From: Myoxocephalus aenaeus
Taxonomy: Eukaryota; Chordata; Actinopteri; Perciformes; Cottidae
Assembly: GCA_038501785.1 (NCBI GenBank)
Contig: JBAMJR010000011.1
Coordinates: 1,435,501-1,499,500 of the forward strand
Direction of reading: 5' to 3'
Length of the DNA: 64,000 bases
The position numbers and the translations under genes are program-made. The notes under the pieces were generated by a model. That model had not been told where the DNA came from. It was given only the letters and a program-made list of their open reading frames with translations, and did no database searches. This document shows positions 47,501 through 57,864 of the stretch, one piece after another; positions within the stretch are counted from its first letter, which is position 1, and the number at the start of each line of letters is the position of its first letter.

Positions 47501-50400
47501 ACAGTAAGAGCCGGTCCAAGTTAAGTGCTTCCGTGTAAAGCGCCAACTGCTTGGAGCCAGCTCTCATAACATCAAACCTTTAGTCCATTGGAAGAGTCTC
47601 TGCCATGCCTTGCATTGGCTTTGGGCACCATAAATCTGTAAACAGTAAGTAGTTGGAACAAGTTTATAGTCCAAATGTTGACCATATATTCAAAGAATTT
47701 ATGAAGAGTGCAGACAGTAGAGCTGCTGCAGCCCATGGCCTTCATCAGTACTGACGAGTACTGAAGGGGAAACCATTTACTGTGATTCATGTTGGTGCAC
47801 AGAACCTAGAGGGCAGCGAACTAAAGCCTTAAATGTAATCTGCAATTAAAACAGATCATAACTTTGCAAAAGTCAAATCAGGTTTCACTGTCATCTATGT
47901 AGAAACCTCTGAATTAAATGATTGTGCTCTGGCACTATCAACTTCAACGAAACACAACCTGGAAAAAAAATTAAGTATTTGATGTTTTTCTCACATCATC
48001 ACTAGGCTATCAAGCTGTAAACAAGTATCGGTATGATCCGTGTCTTATTACGTTGTTCAGTGGCAAAGGGACTGAAGCTGGTTGGTGACCAGTAAAATCA
48101 CAGGAGACACTTATTATGATTAAAGCCACTAATGGTAAAACATTTTTTTGAACATGTCTGAATGTTTTAATTCTAATTACTGCTAAATGCAGTGATTTGA
48201 GTCCAATTCACAATTCTGTTCTGCTATAAAGGAGGGAAATGTACTTTGGACATGTCAAGTCCTGCAGGGCTGCTTTGACTGTATACAGACTGTTCATGAA
48301 AATAAATTTGTTTTCTAAGAAGTTCACAAGATTTTTGTTCCAGCAAACACATAAGGCTGGAAAACTAGCAATGCAGGGGATTGAATGGGGCTCTGAATGT
48401 TCGAATAAATCAATAAATCATTTTCAGGGACTCCTTGTAATATTTTTTGACCGTCTCAGTTTCATCAGAGTACCTGTTCTGAAGTGATTTAGAGTTTAGG
48501 GGTCTTAAGACTCTTGAACACTTTCCTTTTAAATCAATTCTAGGAAAAGACCTGTAAATATCACACAAATTATAATCTCAGACGTGAACAACAAACAAGG
48601 ATACAAATGATTCAGGTCATCTGGCAGCTGAAGTAAAAACCATCTAGTGAGATTATTTTATTATCATGAGTGCCCGTCATGCATTTCCTTTTTTTGATTA
48701 GTTTGGCTGAATTCAAGAGATATTCTCCTGACCATGTCTTCTCTGTGACAGCAGCTTTGTTCTTTGTACAAAAGTGTTCTTTTTCATTGTGTTTGATGTA
48801 GACTTATACAACACATCTGTCTGTTCAATAAATAAACCGTCCAAGACGGAGCAGTCTGTACAGTCAAAGCAGCCGTGAAGGGCATCTTGACTTGATGTCT
48901 CTACAGGCCTAAAAAAAGCAGACCTTAAAGAAGCAGACCAGACTTGTCTTGGGAGCTGCAATAACCAAATACAGAGAGTAACTCTATATAGCACCGCTCG
49001 CCTCAGTAGTGATATTAATTACTTGGACGGATGATCGATTGTTTGAGTAAAACTGCTCTGGAGAAAAGGAATGAGAAGGGGAGAAGAAGGATAGACAAGA
49101 AGTGGGATGGAGTTAAGAGTGTATGAAAAGAGGGATTTATTTTTAGAGGGATTGAGAGAAAGGGAGGATAAAGCTCAGAGAAGGGGAGAGCAGAAGATCT
49201 TAAAGGACATTGAGATGGATACGGTTAACACAGCAGGAGCCGGATAAAAAGAGGGAGATGGACAGTTTGGAAGGTCTGTTGAGGTCGGCGTTGCTGTCGG
49301 GATCAAAGCTAAATGTGGATGAAGGACTTTGCAAGTCGTTATGTAAAACATGGATGAGACTTTGATAAATAAAAAGTCTGATAGAGGGAGGTGAAAATTC
49401 AAATATTTCATTTTCATGGTAAAACTCTCCAGCAAAAAGCAAAGGGGGATTTTCAGACTGAAAAAGAAGGAGTTCCCATATTAGCTTCAGATAAACGGAG
49501 GGGTTTCTATTTGCACAGATCCTGTGGATTTTGTCACCCATCTCTTACACTGAAAGCTCATTATAAATAGATCTTCTTACCTGAGGTCTGAGGTCATTTT
49601 CTTGATTTTACATAATTTCTTAAATTCACCTTTTTAAAGGCACTTGCATATTATAAATACTCATGTGTTGTATATCAAAATATCAGCTCTCTAATGAGGC
49701 ACCATTGTCCTAAGGCACAAGTAAAGAGATATTATGGCCCTAAAGCTGAAAAATGTAAGCTCAATTTTGGAAATTCTTCAAATCTCTTGTGAAAACATAC
49801 CTTTACTCATGTGGAAGAACTGTTTTGGTGCTTGAAATTGGTTTACCAAAGGTCTTAGGTTCACAAAAGCAGTGGAATATATGAATACAATGGTAGATAA
49901 ATGTAATTAAATGTCTAATACCAAATTTTGTATTACTGTTTTTTGAGTGTTGTCTGTCACTACTTTCACCAAAATGAGAGGGACTGAGATAAAATGGGAC
50001 TGAGGAATAACTTCATACGACAGATCAAGCTTCATGGGGTGTGTGCAACTGGAAAAAATATATTCCAACAGTTTTCGTTTTCCAAAAAAATATTTTCTAT
50101 ACAGGTATATGAGTTTCCACAATGTGCATGTTTCAGTTTCAGTTTTGTTTTGTCAAGAACAGTTTTCAGAACAAGAACAACATATGCACTCTGTATGTGT
50201 GTAGTACTATGTACTGTTTACCAGAGCATGGTCGTGTGTTGGGTCGAGTAATACTGAACAGCTGATCTGATCTGCACTGAGCTGACGTCTCTCTCATTGA
50301 ATTGTTTTTTTGTTTTTTTGCAGTGTATGGTGGGTTGGTAGGTCTGTTGTCTCTTACTGAAAGCCAGTGTCTTTTTGCAGCGTAGATGGGTGGGTAGGTC
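44560..50400. other. Intergenic region downstream of senp5
   Basis: About 5.8 kb of AT-rich DNA. One dispersed repeat (about 47035-47210) is recognisable. Open frames such as the one at 44636-45148 lack family similarity and lie just beyond the polyadenylation signal. No gene is supported. Confidence 0.6.
47035..47210 (-). repeat. Teleost dispersed repeat (inverse of 10690-10990)
   Basis: GAAAAGTCAGGGGATCATTC, CATTCAGATTCATCCTGTGG and TTGAGATATTTTAGTCTTGA, then CCAAAATGGTGGA, are the complement-type motifs of the repeat at 10690-10990. Confidence 0.5.
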
Positions 50401-50416
50401 CTTAGTTTCACACAAA

Positions 50417-50448
50417 ATGGCGACGGACACCGGAATCGACAAATCACG
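50417..50448 (+). other. Speculative first-coding-exon-like segment
   Basis: In a locally CpG-rich stretch (about 50410-50660) an ATG in good context (ACAAAATGGCGAC, resembling a YY1-type start) opens MATDTGIDKS and meets a donor-like CACG/GTGAAA. No downstream exon is recognisable in this window, so this could equally be chance. Confidence 0.15.
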
Positions 50449-50955
50449 GTGAAAGGCGGATTTCGACAGGCTGAGAGCTACTGTGAGAGTCTCGTAGGAT
50501 CTCACAGAGCAAGGGTGCGATAGTCAAGAGTCTGGCGCATCCAAAAACAGCTGAATCATATTTCTGTGCCGTTTTTTCGCAGAGCTATTAATATTTACAA
50601 AACGTAAACATCGTTCGACGCAGACCTGCGTCGCAAGACCCGGAAGGGCTAGCTGCTGGAATCATTGGTCCCTCTTCTTCACCTGCAGGTGTGGGGTTCT
50701 TCTTCGTGGGGAAGAAGGCAAGGCAAGGCAAGGCAAGTTTATTTGTATAGCACATTTCAACAACAAGGCGATTCAAAGTGCTTCACATAAAACCATTAAG
50801 AGCATCAAAACATAATGCAGAGAAAACAGGATTTAAAACAGTTAAGAAAACATTAAAACAGTCAAAAAGCTAAATAAAAAATAAAAATTGAATAAAAGTT
50901 GCAGTGCAGTTTAAGAAATAAAATGCAGTAGTGAGATGCAGCAATTGAATCTGGA

Positions 50956-51546
50956 TCAATTAAAGGCAACAGCAAACAGAAAAGTCTTCAATCTGGACTT
51001 AAAGGAGCTGAGGGTCTCAGCAGACCTGCAGCTTTCAGGGACCTTGTTCCAGATATGTGGAGCAGAAAAGCTGAACGCTGCTTCTCCATGTTTAGTTCTG
51101 ACTCTTGGAACAGAAAGTAGACCCGTCCCAGACGACCTGAGGGGTCGGGATGGTTCATAAGGTAGTAGCAGATCACAAACATACTTAGGCCCTAAACCAT
51201 TCAGTGCTTTATAAACCAGCAGCAGGATTTTAAAGTCAATTCTTTGTTTGACAGGAAGCCAGTGCAAAGACCTCAGAACTGGTGTGATGTGATCCACTTT
51301 CCTGGTCTTAGTGAGGACTCGAGCTGCAGCGTTCTGAATCAGCTGCAGCTTTCTGATTGACTTTTTACAGAGGCCTGTGAACACACCGTTACAGTAGTCC
51401 AGTCTACTGAAGATAAATGCATGGACAAGTTTCTCCAAATCCTGTTGAGACATAAGTCCTCTAACCCTTGATATATTCTTCAGGTGGTAGTAGGCTGATT
51501 TTGTAATTGTCTTGATATGGCTGTTCAGGTTGAGGTCTGAATCCAT
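50956..51546 (-). pseudogene. LINE C-terminal region (frame 3 of 3)
   Basis: A 196-residue frame that continues the LINE polyprotein after a probable single-base deletion near 51560. SRLDYCNGVFTGL, then LQLIQNAAARVLT and HWLPVKQRIDFKILLLVYKA are the usual C-terminal block of L2/CR1-type ORF2. It ends at a natural stop, followed by an AT-rich 3' UTR. Confidence 0.87.
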
Positions 51547-51548
51547 AA

Positions 51549-52667
51549 CTACACCTGATTTCTGGCTTGGTTTGAGGTTTTTAACGTCAGTGATTGAAGC
51601 TGAGCGCTGACTTTCAATCGTTCGTCCTTGGGACCAAAAACAATTACTTCTGTTTTATCTTTGTTTAATTGAAGAAAATTCTGGCACATCCAGTTATTGA
51701 TTTCTTCAATGCATTTAGCCAGCCCTTGTATGGGACTATAGTCCCCTGGTGATATAGTTATGTAGATTTGTGTGTCATCTGCATAATTATGATAACACAC
51801 TTTGTTGTTTTTCATAATCTGAGCCAGTGGAAGCATGTAGATGTTGAACAGAAGAGGCCCCAGTATTGAGCCTTGGGGAACACCACATGTCATCCTAGTC
51901 AGCTCTGATGTGTAATTAGCTACCGACACAAAGTATTGTCGGTCCTTCAAGTAGGATTCAAACCAGTTAAGTGCTGCGCCAGAGAGTCCTACCCAGACTT
52001 TCAGTCTGTCTAGTAGTATGTCATGATCGACCGTGTCAAATGCAGCACTGAGATCCAGTAATACTAAGACTGAAGTTCTGCCACTGTCTGTGTTTAAGTG
52101 GATGTCGTTGAAAACCTTAACAAGAGCAGTTTCAGTACTGTGGTGCTGACGAAAGCCGGACTGGAAGACATCGAAACAGTTATTTTCGGCCAAGAAGTTG
52201 TTCAGCTGTTGAAAAACCACTTTTTCCATTATTTTACTTAAGAATGGGAGGTTTGATATTGGCCTATAGTTTTTCAGTATTTCGGGGTCTAAACTAGCCT
52301 TCTTTAGGAGTGGTTTAATCACTGCAGTTTTTAGGGCTTGAGGGAAGACACCTGAAAGAAGGGATGTGTTTACAATTTGTAAAAGATCAGCGGTCATGCA
52401 GTGTGAAATGTTTTTGAAAAAGTGTGTTGGTAGAATATCCAAGCAGCAGGAGGATGTTTTCAGATGTTGTATAATGTCTTCTAGGCCTCTCTGGTTAATT
52501 GAGTCAAATTGTGTCATGATATTTGAATGGCTGTTAGATGGGGACAACACATATCCGGTGGTTGGTGTGGAGCCACCGACTGCTTGTCTAATTTTCTGAA
52601 TTTTCTGAATTTTCTGAATTTTCTGAATTTTTTTTCTGAAGCAAAATAGGAGGCAAATTGATTGCAT
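51549..52667 (-). pseudogene. LINE reverse transcriptase region (frame 2 of 3)
   Basis: A 372-residue frame. Reverse transcriptase motifs: NYRPISNLPFLSKIMEK (about 133-149), QSGFRQHHSTETAL (169-182), LLDLSAAFDTVDHD (203-216), CGVPQGSILGPLLF (261-274) and the catalytic YADD (about 295-298). The start overlaps the endonuclease frame; the first 30 or so residues are repeat-derived. It stops prematurely after NQARNQV. Confidence 0.9.
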
Positions 52668-53995
52668 GCATAGGTGGATTGGAGCGTAGCAGTTACCGAC
52701 ACCGGAGGGTTTGTTAGCCTGTCGACGGTAGCAAATAAGGCACGTGTATTGTTATTGTTTTTGGTTATGATGTCAGAGAAGAAAGACTGTCTTGCATTTC
52801 TAAGTTCCAAATTATAATTGCGAAGTCTCTCTTTATAGATACCACAGTGAACCTGGAGATTAGTTTTTCGCCACCTGCGCTCTGCTTTCCGGCACTCTCT
52901 TTTCTCTATTCTGACCAGCGTGGCATTTCTCCAAGGGGATCTTTTCTTACCCGAGACAACCTTCACCTTACTGGGTGCAATGGCATCAATAACATGTTTT
53001 ACTTTAGAATTGAAGCCATCCACAAGCTCATTGACTGAGATGCAAGAGAGGGCTGGTGTGGAGGAGAACTTCTGAATAAATAGTTCACTGGTATTTTCAG
53101 TGATGTAACGCTTCGTCACAACCTTGGTTTGGACATTTGTGTGTAGGGAGATTGCACTCTCAAAGAAAACACAGAAATGATCAGAGAGTGCAACATCAGT
53201 CACAGCAACCTTGGAAATGTCCAGACCTTTGGTGATGATTAGGTCTAGAGTGTGCCCCTTGTTGTGGGTGGGACCTGTTACATGTTGTGTCAGGTCATAG
53301 TTATCAAGGACACCACATAGCTCTATAGACCCTCTGTCCTGGGCATTATCAACATGGATATTAAACTCTCCAACAATGACAACACAATCAAAATCAATAC
53401 AGATTATAGACAGCAGTTCAGTAAACTCATCAAAGAAGGTTGCACAGTATTTCGGTGGTCTGTAAATGTTGAGGAATAAAACTTGAGTGGAATTGAGAGC
53501 CACATATTCAAAGGAAGTAAAATGACCAAAAGACATCTGCTTGCATTGAAGAGACTCATTATATAAAATAGCAACTCCACCTCCTTTCTTATGCACTCTT
53601 GTTTCACTCATGAAACTGAAGTTGGGAGGTGTTGATTCAATAAGAACAGCTGCACTGTTATCTTGGTCTAACCAAGTTTCGGTTAAAAACAAAAAATCGA
53701 GTTTGTGCCTAATAATGAAATCATTGATTAAAAATGTTTTTCCTGACAGAGACCTGACATTTAATAAAGCTAAGTTTAATGTATTTAAAACTCTATTTGC
53801 CCTATTTCTTTGGATAGGCTGACGAGGAATGAATGTTAAATTGGATAAATTTGCAGATTTACTAATGTTTCTTCGCAGCCTCACCTTTCCTTTTCGATAA
53901 GTCAGGACAGGAATTAAGAAGGCTAACTTCATACAGGGCCCAGACTGTTCCTGGAGATAATCAGTAGTGTCATTAGCCTTGTAGTCCGGACCCAA
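52514..53995 (-). pseudogene. LINE endonuclease region (frame 1 of 3)
   Basis: A 493-residue frame. NVRSLSGKTFLINDF, then DFLFLTETWLDQ, then KKGGGVAILY are endonuclease/exonuclease/phosphatase-family motifs of LINE ORF2; later ITKGLDISK and VALSDHFCVF give the catalytic SDH block. It ends out of frame after a KFRKFRKFRK low-complexity run made by a 9-bp tandem repeat, where the frame is lost before the reverse transcriptase. Confidence 0.87.
52593..52635. repeat. 9-bp tandem repeat within the LINE
   Basis: About four copies of TTTTCTGAA followed by a T8 run (+ strand). The unit length keeps the frame, but the homopolymer beside it coincides with the frame loss between endonuclease and reverse transcriptase. 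Confidence 0.8.
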
Positions 53996-54019
53996 AAGAC
54001 ATCAATTCGTGGCATCAGG

Positions 54020-54525
54020 TAGGGGAGATAGAGGATGGTTGTGGCGCCGTTGTGGAGGCGGGAGAAGGACAAGTCACTGAGGCCTTGCATTGACTACAGG
54101 GGCCTCAACGACATTATGAACCGCTACCCACTCCCACTCATCGCTTCTGCCTTTGAGTTGCTGCGGGGGGCTACCATCTTCACCAAGCTAGACTTAAGTA
54201 ACGCCTATCACTTGGTCCGGATCCGAGAGGGTGATGAGTTGAAGACAGCTTTCAACACCCCCACTGGACATTATGAATACCTGGTTATGCCCTTCGGTCT
54301 CACCAATGCCCAGCCGTCTTCCAGGCCCTGGTGAATGATGTGCTGAGAGAAATGTTAAACAAGCAGATGTTCGTCTACTTAGACGATATTCTGATTTTCA
54401 GGTCTCGAGAGGAGCACATCCACCATGTCCAAGCAGTCCTTCAACGCCTCCTGAGGAATTCTCTATTCGTTAAGGCAGAGAAGTGTGAATTCCATCCTAT
54501 CTCAGCGGGCTGCCAGTGACCAGAA
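54020..54525 (+). pseudogene. Ty3/gypsy reverse transcriptase fragment
   Basis: Contains RPCIDYRGLNDIMNRYPLPL, then IFTKLDLSNAYHLVRI, then YLVMPFGLTNA, then after a frameshift near 54310 FVYLDDILIF and a following helix. These are the finger and palm motifs of gypsy reverse transcriptase. Both ends are cut off. It is related to, but clearly different from, the pol region at 61.0-63.4 kb. The left end touches the LINE. Confidence 0.87.
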
Positions 54526-54780
54526 GAGTAACCGAGAGCTGTTAAAACAGGAAGAATGGTTAGAGCCAGAAAAATCTGTACATCTGACTTTTTTTGTCTT
54601 CTTGTTTGAAGAAATACTTCAAATGTGAACATAACTATATAACAATAACTTATTATTATACATTCTTTCATATGTGCCAGGACATTCCTAATTACAAGAT
54701 GAATACAATGCATGAAAGGTGGTAAATTTGAAATTCGGAGCATTAATATAACAGTAAAGAATTGCCCTTATATATATATA

Positions 54781-54809
54781 CACTCACCTACAGGATTATT
54801 AGGAACACC
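54781..54809 (+). repeat. Left terminal inverted repeat of the Tc1 element
   Basis: Starts CACTCACCTACAGGATTATT and runs to GGAACACC. It is the reverse complement of 55973-56001 with one mismatch, and is preceded by a (TA)5 run. Confidence 0.92.
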
Positions 54810-54812
54810 ATA

Positions 54813-55853
54813 CTAATACTGTGTTTGACCCCCTTTCGCCTTCAGAACTGCCTTAATTCTACGTGGCATTGATTCAACAAGATGCTGAAAGCATTCTTTA
54901 GAAATGTTGGCCCATATTGATAGGATAGCATCTTGCAGTTGATGGAGATTTGTGGGATGCACATCCAGGGCACGAAGCTCCCGTTCCACCACATCCCAAA
55001 GATGCTCTATTGGGTTGAGATCTGGTGACTGTGGGGGCCATTTCAGTACAGTGAACTCATTGTCATGTTCAAGAAACCAATTTGAAATGATTCGAGCTTT
55101 GTGACATGGTGCATTATCCTGCTGGAAGTAGCCATCAGAGGATGGGTACATGGTGGCCATAAAGGGATGGACATGGTCAGAAACAATGCTCAGGTAGGCC
55201 GTGGCATTTAAACGATGCCCAATTGGCACTAAGGGGCCTAAAGTGTGCCAAGAAAACATCCCCCACACCATTACACCACCACCACCAGCCTGTACAGTGG
55301 TAACAAGGCATGATGGATCCATGTTCTCATTCTGTTTACGCCAAATTCTGACTCTACCATCTGAATGTCTCAACAGAAATCGAGACTCATCAGACCAGGC
55401 AACATTTTTCCAATCTTCAACTGTCCAATTTTGGTGAGCTCTTGCAAATTGTAGCCTCTTTTTCCTATTTGTAGTGGAGATGAGTGGTACCCGGTGGGGT
55501 CTTCTGCTGTTGTAGCCCATCCGCCTCAAGGTTGTGCGTGTTGTGGCTTCACAAATGCTTTGCTGCATACCTCGGTTGTAACGAGTGGTTATTTCAGTCA
55601 AAGTTGCTCTTCTATCAGCTTGAATCAGTCGGCCCATTCTCCTCTGACCTCTAGCATCAACAAGGCATTTTCGCCCACAGGACTGCCGCATACTGGATGT
55701 TTTTCCCTTTTCACACCATTCTTTGTAAACCCTAGAAATGGTTGTGCGTGAAAATCCCAGTAACTGAGCAGATTGTGAAATACTCAGACCGGCCCGTCTG
55801 GCACCAACAACCATGCCACGCTCAAAATTGCTTAAATCACCTTTCTTTCCCAT
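54813..55853 (-). CDS. Tc1/mariner transposase, 346 aa, intact
   Basis: Cut-and-paste DDE transposase. An N-terminal helix-turn-helix (about residues 24-46, SISQSAQLLGFSRTTISRVY) precedes a GRKCLVD linker and a second DNA-binding region. The catalytic core has Asp155 in WSDESRF, a GGGGVMVWG glycine block (190-198), Asp246 in QQDNAPCH and Glu283 in DLNPIEHLWD. I count 36 residues between the second Asp and the Glu (DD36E spacing) rather than the 34 of classical Tc1. Length, start context (a purine at -3) and lack of stops all fit an active or recently active gene. Confidence 0.93.
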   Translation of the reverse strand: MGKKGDLSNFERGMVVGARRAGLSISQSAQLLGFSRTTISRVYKEWCEKGKTSSMRQSCGRKCLVDARGQRRMGRLIQADRRATLTEITTRYNRGMQQSICEATTRTTLRRMGYNSRRPHRVPLISTTNRKKRLQFARAHQNWTVEDWKNVAWSDESRFLLRHSDGRVRIWRKQNENMDPSCLVTTVQAGGGGVMVWGMFSWHTLGPLVPIGHRLNATAYLSIVSDHVHPFMATMYPSSDGYFQQDNAPCHKARIISNWFLEHDNEFTVLKWPPQSPDLNPIEHLWDVVERELRALDVHPTNLHQLQDAILSIWANISKECFQHLVESMPRRIKAVLKAKGGQTQY

Positions 55854-55972
55854 TCTGACATTCAGTTTGGAGTTCAGGAGATTGTCTTGACCAGGACCAC
55901 ACCCCTAAATGCATTGAAGCAACTGCCATGTGATTGGTTGATTAGATAATTGCATTAATGAGAAATTGAACA

Positions 55973-55998
55973 GGTGTTCCTAATAATCCTTTAGGTGA

Positions 55999-56001
<3 letters not shown>
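55973..56001 (-). repeat. Right terminal inverted repeat of the Tc1 element
   Basis: Reads GGTGTTCCTAATAATCCTTT and on to AGGTGAGTG on the + strand, and is followed directly by a long TA run. Confidence 0.92.

Positions 56002-56081
<80 letters not shown>
56002..56081. repeat. (TA)n microsatellite beside the Tc1 element
   Basis: About 80 bp of TA directly after the right terminal repeat; a shorter TA run precedes the left end. The Tc1 element probably inserted into a TA tract. Confidence 0.95.
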
Positions 56082-56082
<1 letters not shown>

Positions 56083-56101
56083 TGTATACTGTATATATAT
56101 G

Positions 56102-56470
56102 GGCAATTCATATGCATCTTGTAGTCCTACAATCATTAAGTGGGTCATGAAAAGCCACTAGAAATAACAATAATTTAATTTATAGGTATACTATGAAGGA
56201 CGCTTACTGTTTGTAAACACAACATTCAAAGTTGGCCCCTCTCCCCTCTTTTGGCTCAACGACAAAAGAAGCACTCATCCCCTGACCGTGGTGAACATGG
56301 CTCACCTGCAGCGTCACAAATGCGTGGGGGGCTACACCTAATGCCCAAATGCAGAAACGTTCCAAACACAGCAGAATAAGGAGAAAATAAGAAATTACAT
56401 GCAGAGGGCAGGGTCTCGACAGATACTTAAACCTTCACACACTTCTGTTGGTTCAAAAGGTTGAGAGACA
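56102..56470. other. Unassigned intergenic stretch
   Basis: No recognisable coding or repeat signal between the TA tract and the solo LTR. Confidence 0.5.
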
Positions 56471-56478
56471 TTACTTTT

Positions 56479-56922
56479 TGTCACGAATTCTCCTTCTTAT
56501 TAGTTGTTTTCATCCTGCCTGCCTGTTTAATTAACTCTCCTATCATTCCAGATCCTGCCATTCACACCAGATCATCTCTCATTCCCTCCTCCTGGTCCTC
56601 ATGCCCGTCTCACCTGCAGCCGAAACCTTCATTAGTCCCTCACTATTTAGGTCCCCTCACTTGCACTTGTCCTCTGCCAGATTGTCTTGTGTGTTATTGC
56701 CAAGCTCTCCAGCGTACCCTTATATTGTTCCTGATCGGCCTGTTCCGACCTTGTTTTGCCTGTCTATTCAACCTTGTTTTTTTGCCTGCCCCTTTTTGGA
56801 TTTGTTTGCCTGTTTGACTGACCTCCCGGTTTTGACCCTGCCTGTTTCTTTTTACCCAGTTTCTTTTTACCCTCCCTGTTTCCGAGTTGTGCTTTTGGGT
56901 TCAAGTACCTGTAAACCTTACA
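56479..56922 (+). mobile_element. Solo LTR (probably gypsy-like)
   Basis: A 444-bp segment that starts TGTCACGAATT and ends CCTTACA, flanked by a perfect 5-bp direct repeat CTTTT (56474-56478 and 56923-56927). TG...CA ends, 5-bp target duplication and absence of internal sequence are the marks of a solo LTR left by recombination between two LTRs. The pyrimidine-rich sequence with a CAGATTGTCTTGTGTG stretch recalls fish gypsy LTRs. Orientation is a guess from that similarity. Confidence 0.75.
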
Positions 56923-56927
56923 CTTTT

Positions 56928-57860
56928 GTATGAGTCTGTACATTGTTTTTTAGGAAAATGCTACATTGCATGCTGTAAATCAACTAGTGGAGTGCCCGTT
57001 CAAAACGTGCCCGTTCAGAACGGGTCGCTTAACCTCCGGTGTTGCTGCTTGCAGCTTTCTCGGGAACTGCTCATCCAATCAACTTCCCAATGTTCAGTGC
57101 GCTTCCTTGGGTCCTGAGCAAAACATCCACCAAGTGGGAAGTCGATTGGACGCACTTCTTCTATGTTGGTTAGAGAAGGAACGTGCCACAACGGAGCAAC
57201 ATGTGCTCCTGAAAATATACACAACGTGTTCAAAATAGTTTCTTTCCCAAAATACTAGAGCATACCAAAATTAAAATCTTGTCTTTTTTTTAGGTTTGAT
57301 ACACCTCATGGGTCCAAAGGTGAACTACCTCATTCATTAATTCATTCTGTGAGTCCCTTCTATTATTCAGTTATTCATTCAGTCAGGTTAGACCGTCTGT
57401 AAGCCGTCACCACACAGACCCATTAGTATTTACTCGCCATCTCCTTGCTGAATACTGCAGTTGACGGATTCACATCTAACACATTGAGTGTTGGTTTCAT
57501 ATAAAGGTTGAATTTGCTAATCAATTATCATTTGCCCCATTTAAGAGACATGCATTTCCCATTTTCAATCATTTCAGTTTAGGCATCATTCCAAATCCGC
57601 ACGCTGATCCGAGCTGACTGCTCTGCAACAGATGGACATCTTAATCTCCCTCATCATCCCCTCCTCCAACAACACTTCTATCATAGTACTATGGTGCTGC
57701 TGACCAGAGCCAGCAGATTGATGCTGACATGCATAAACAATGAAATTAGCCAATGAATCTGATTAAACAGTGTTTGCAGCAGATTTGACTATATATAAAA
57801 TCACATTACTATACATTAATAATGTGTAAAATACGTTTTACTGAATTTTTGAGTTATTAT
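56928..57860. other. Unassigned intergenic stretch
   Basis: No supportable gene. A short GC-richer part (about 56990-57200) has two nearby copies of the 11-base string GCCCGTTCAAA/GCCCGTTCAGA and may be an unrecognised repeat. Confidence 0.45.
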
Positions 57861-57864
57861 ATTA

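Larger units (their letters stand above)
50716..54005 (-). mobile_element. L2/CR1-group non-LTR retrotransposon (LINE), nearly full length, broken
   Basis: On the - strand an apurinic-type endonuclease is followed by a reverse transcriptase and a C-terminal region, then a short 3' tail made of a GGCAA repeat at the low-coordinate end (50716-50738). The single polyprotein is split into three frames by a frameshift near 52600 and another near 51560. No first ORF for an RNA-binding protein is visible before the endonuclease, so the copy is 5'-truncated or belongs to a family without one. The family assignment rests on domain style (no database search). Confidence 0.88.
54781..56001 (-). mobile_element. 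Tc1/mariner transposon, apparently complete
   Basis: A 1221-bp element with terminal inverted repeats of about 29 bp beginning CACTCACCT; left and right differ by one base over that length. It is flanked by TA on both sides, the target of this superfamily, and lies inside a TA microsatellite (54771-54780 and 56002-56081). It encodes an uninterrupted transposase on the - strand. Tc1 elements with this type of terminus are known from many teleosts. Confidence 0.94.

Noticed and set aside
55201..55751. Open frames on the + strand within the Tc1 element
   Set aside because: Antisense shadows of the transposase gene.
56461..56933. Two overlapping open frames of 110-118 codons
   Set aside because: They lie in the pyrimidine-rich solo LTR and show no protein family.
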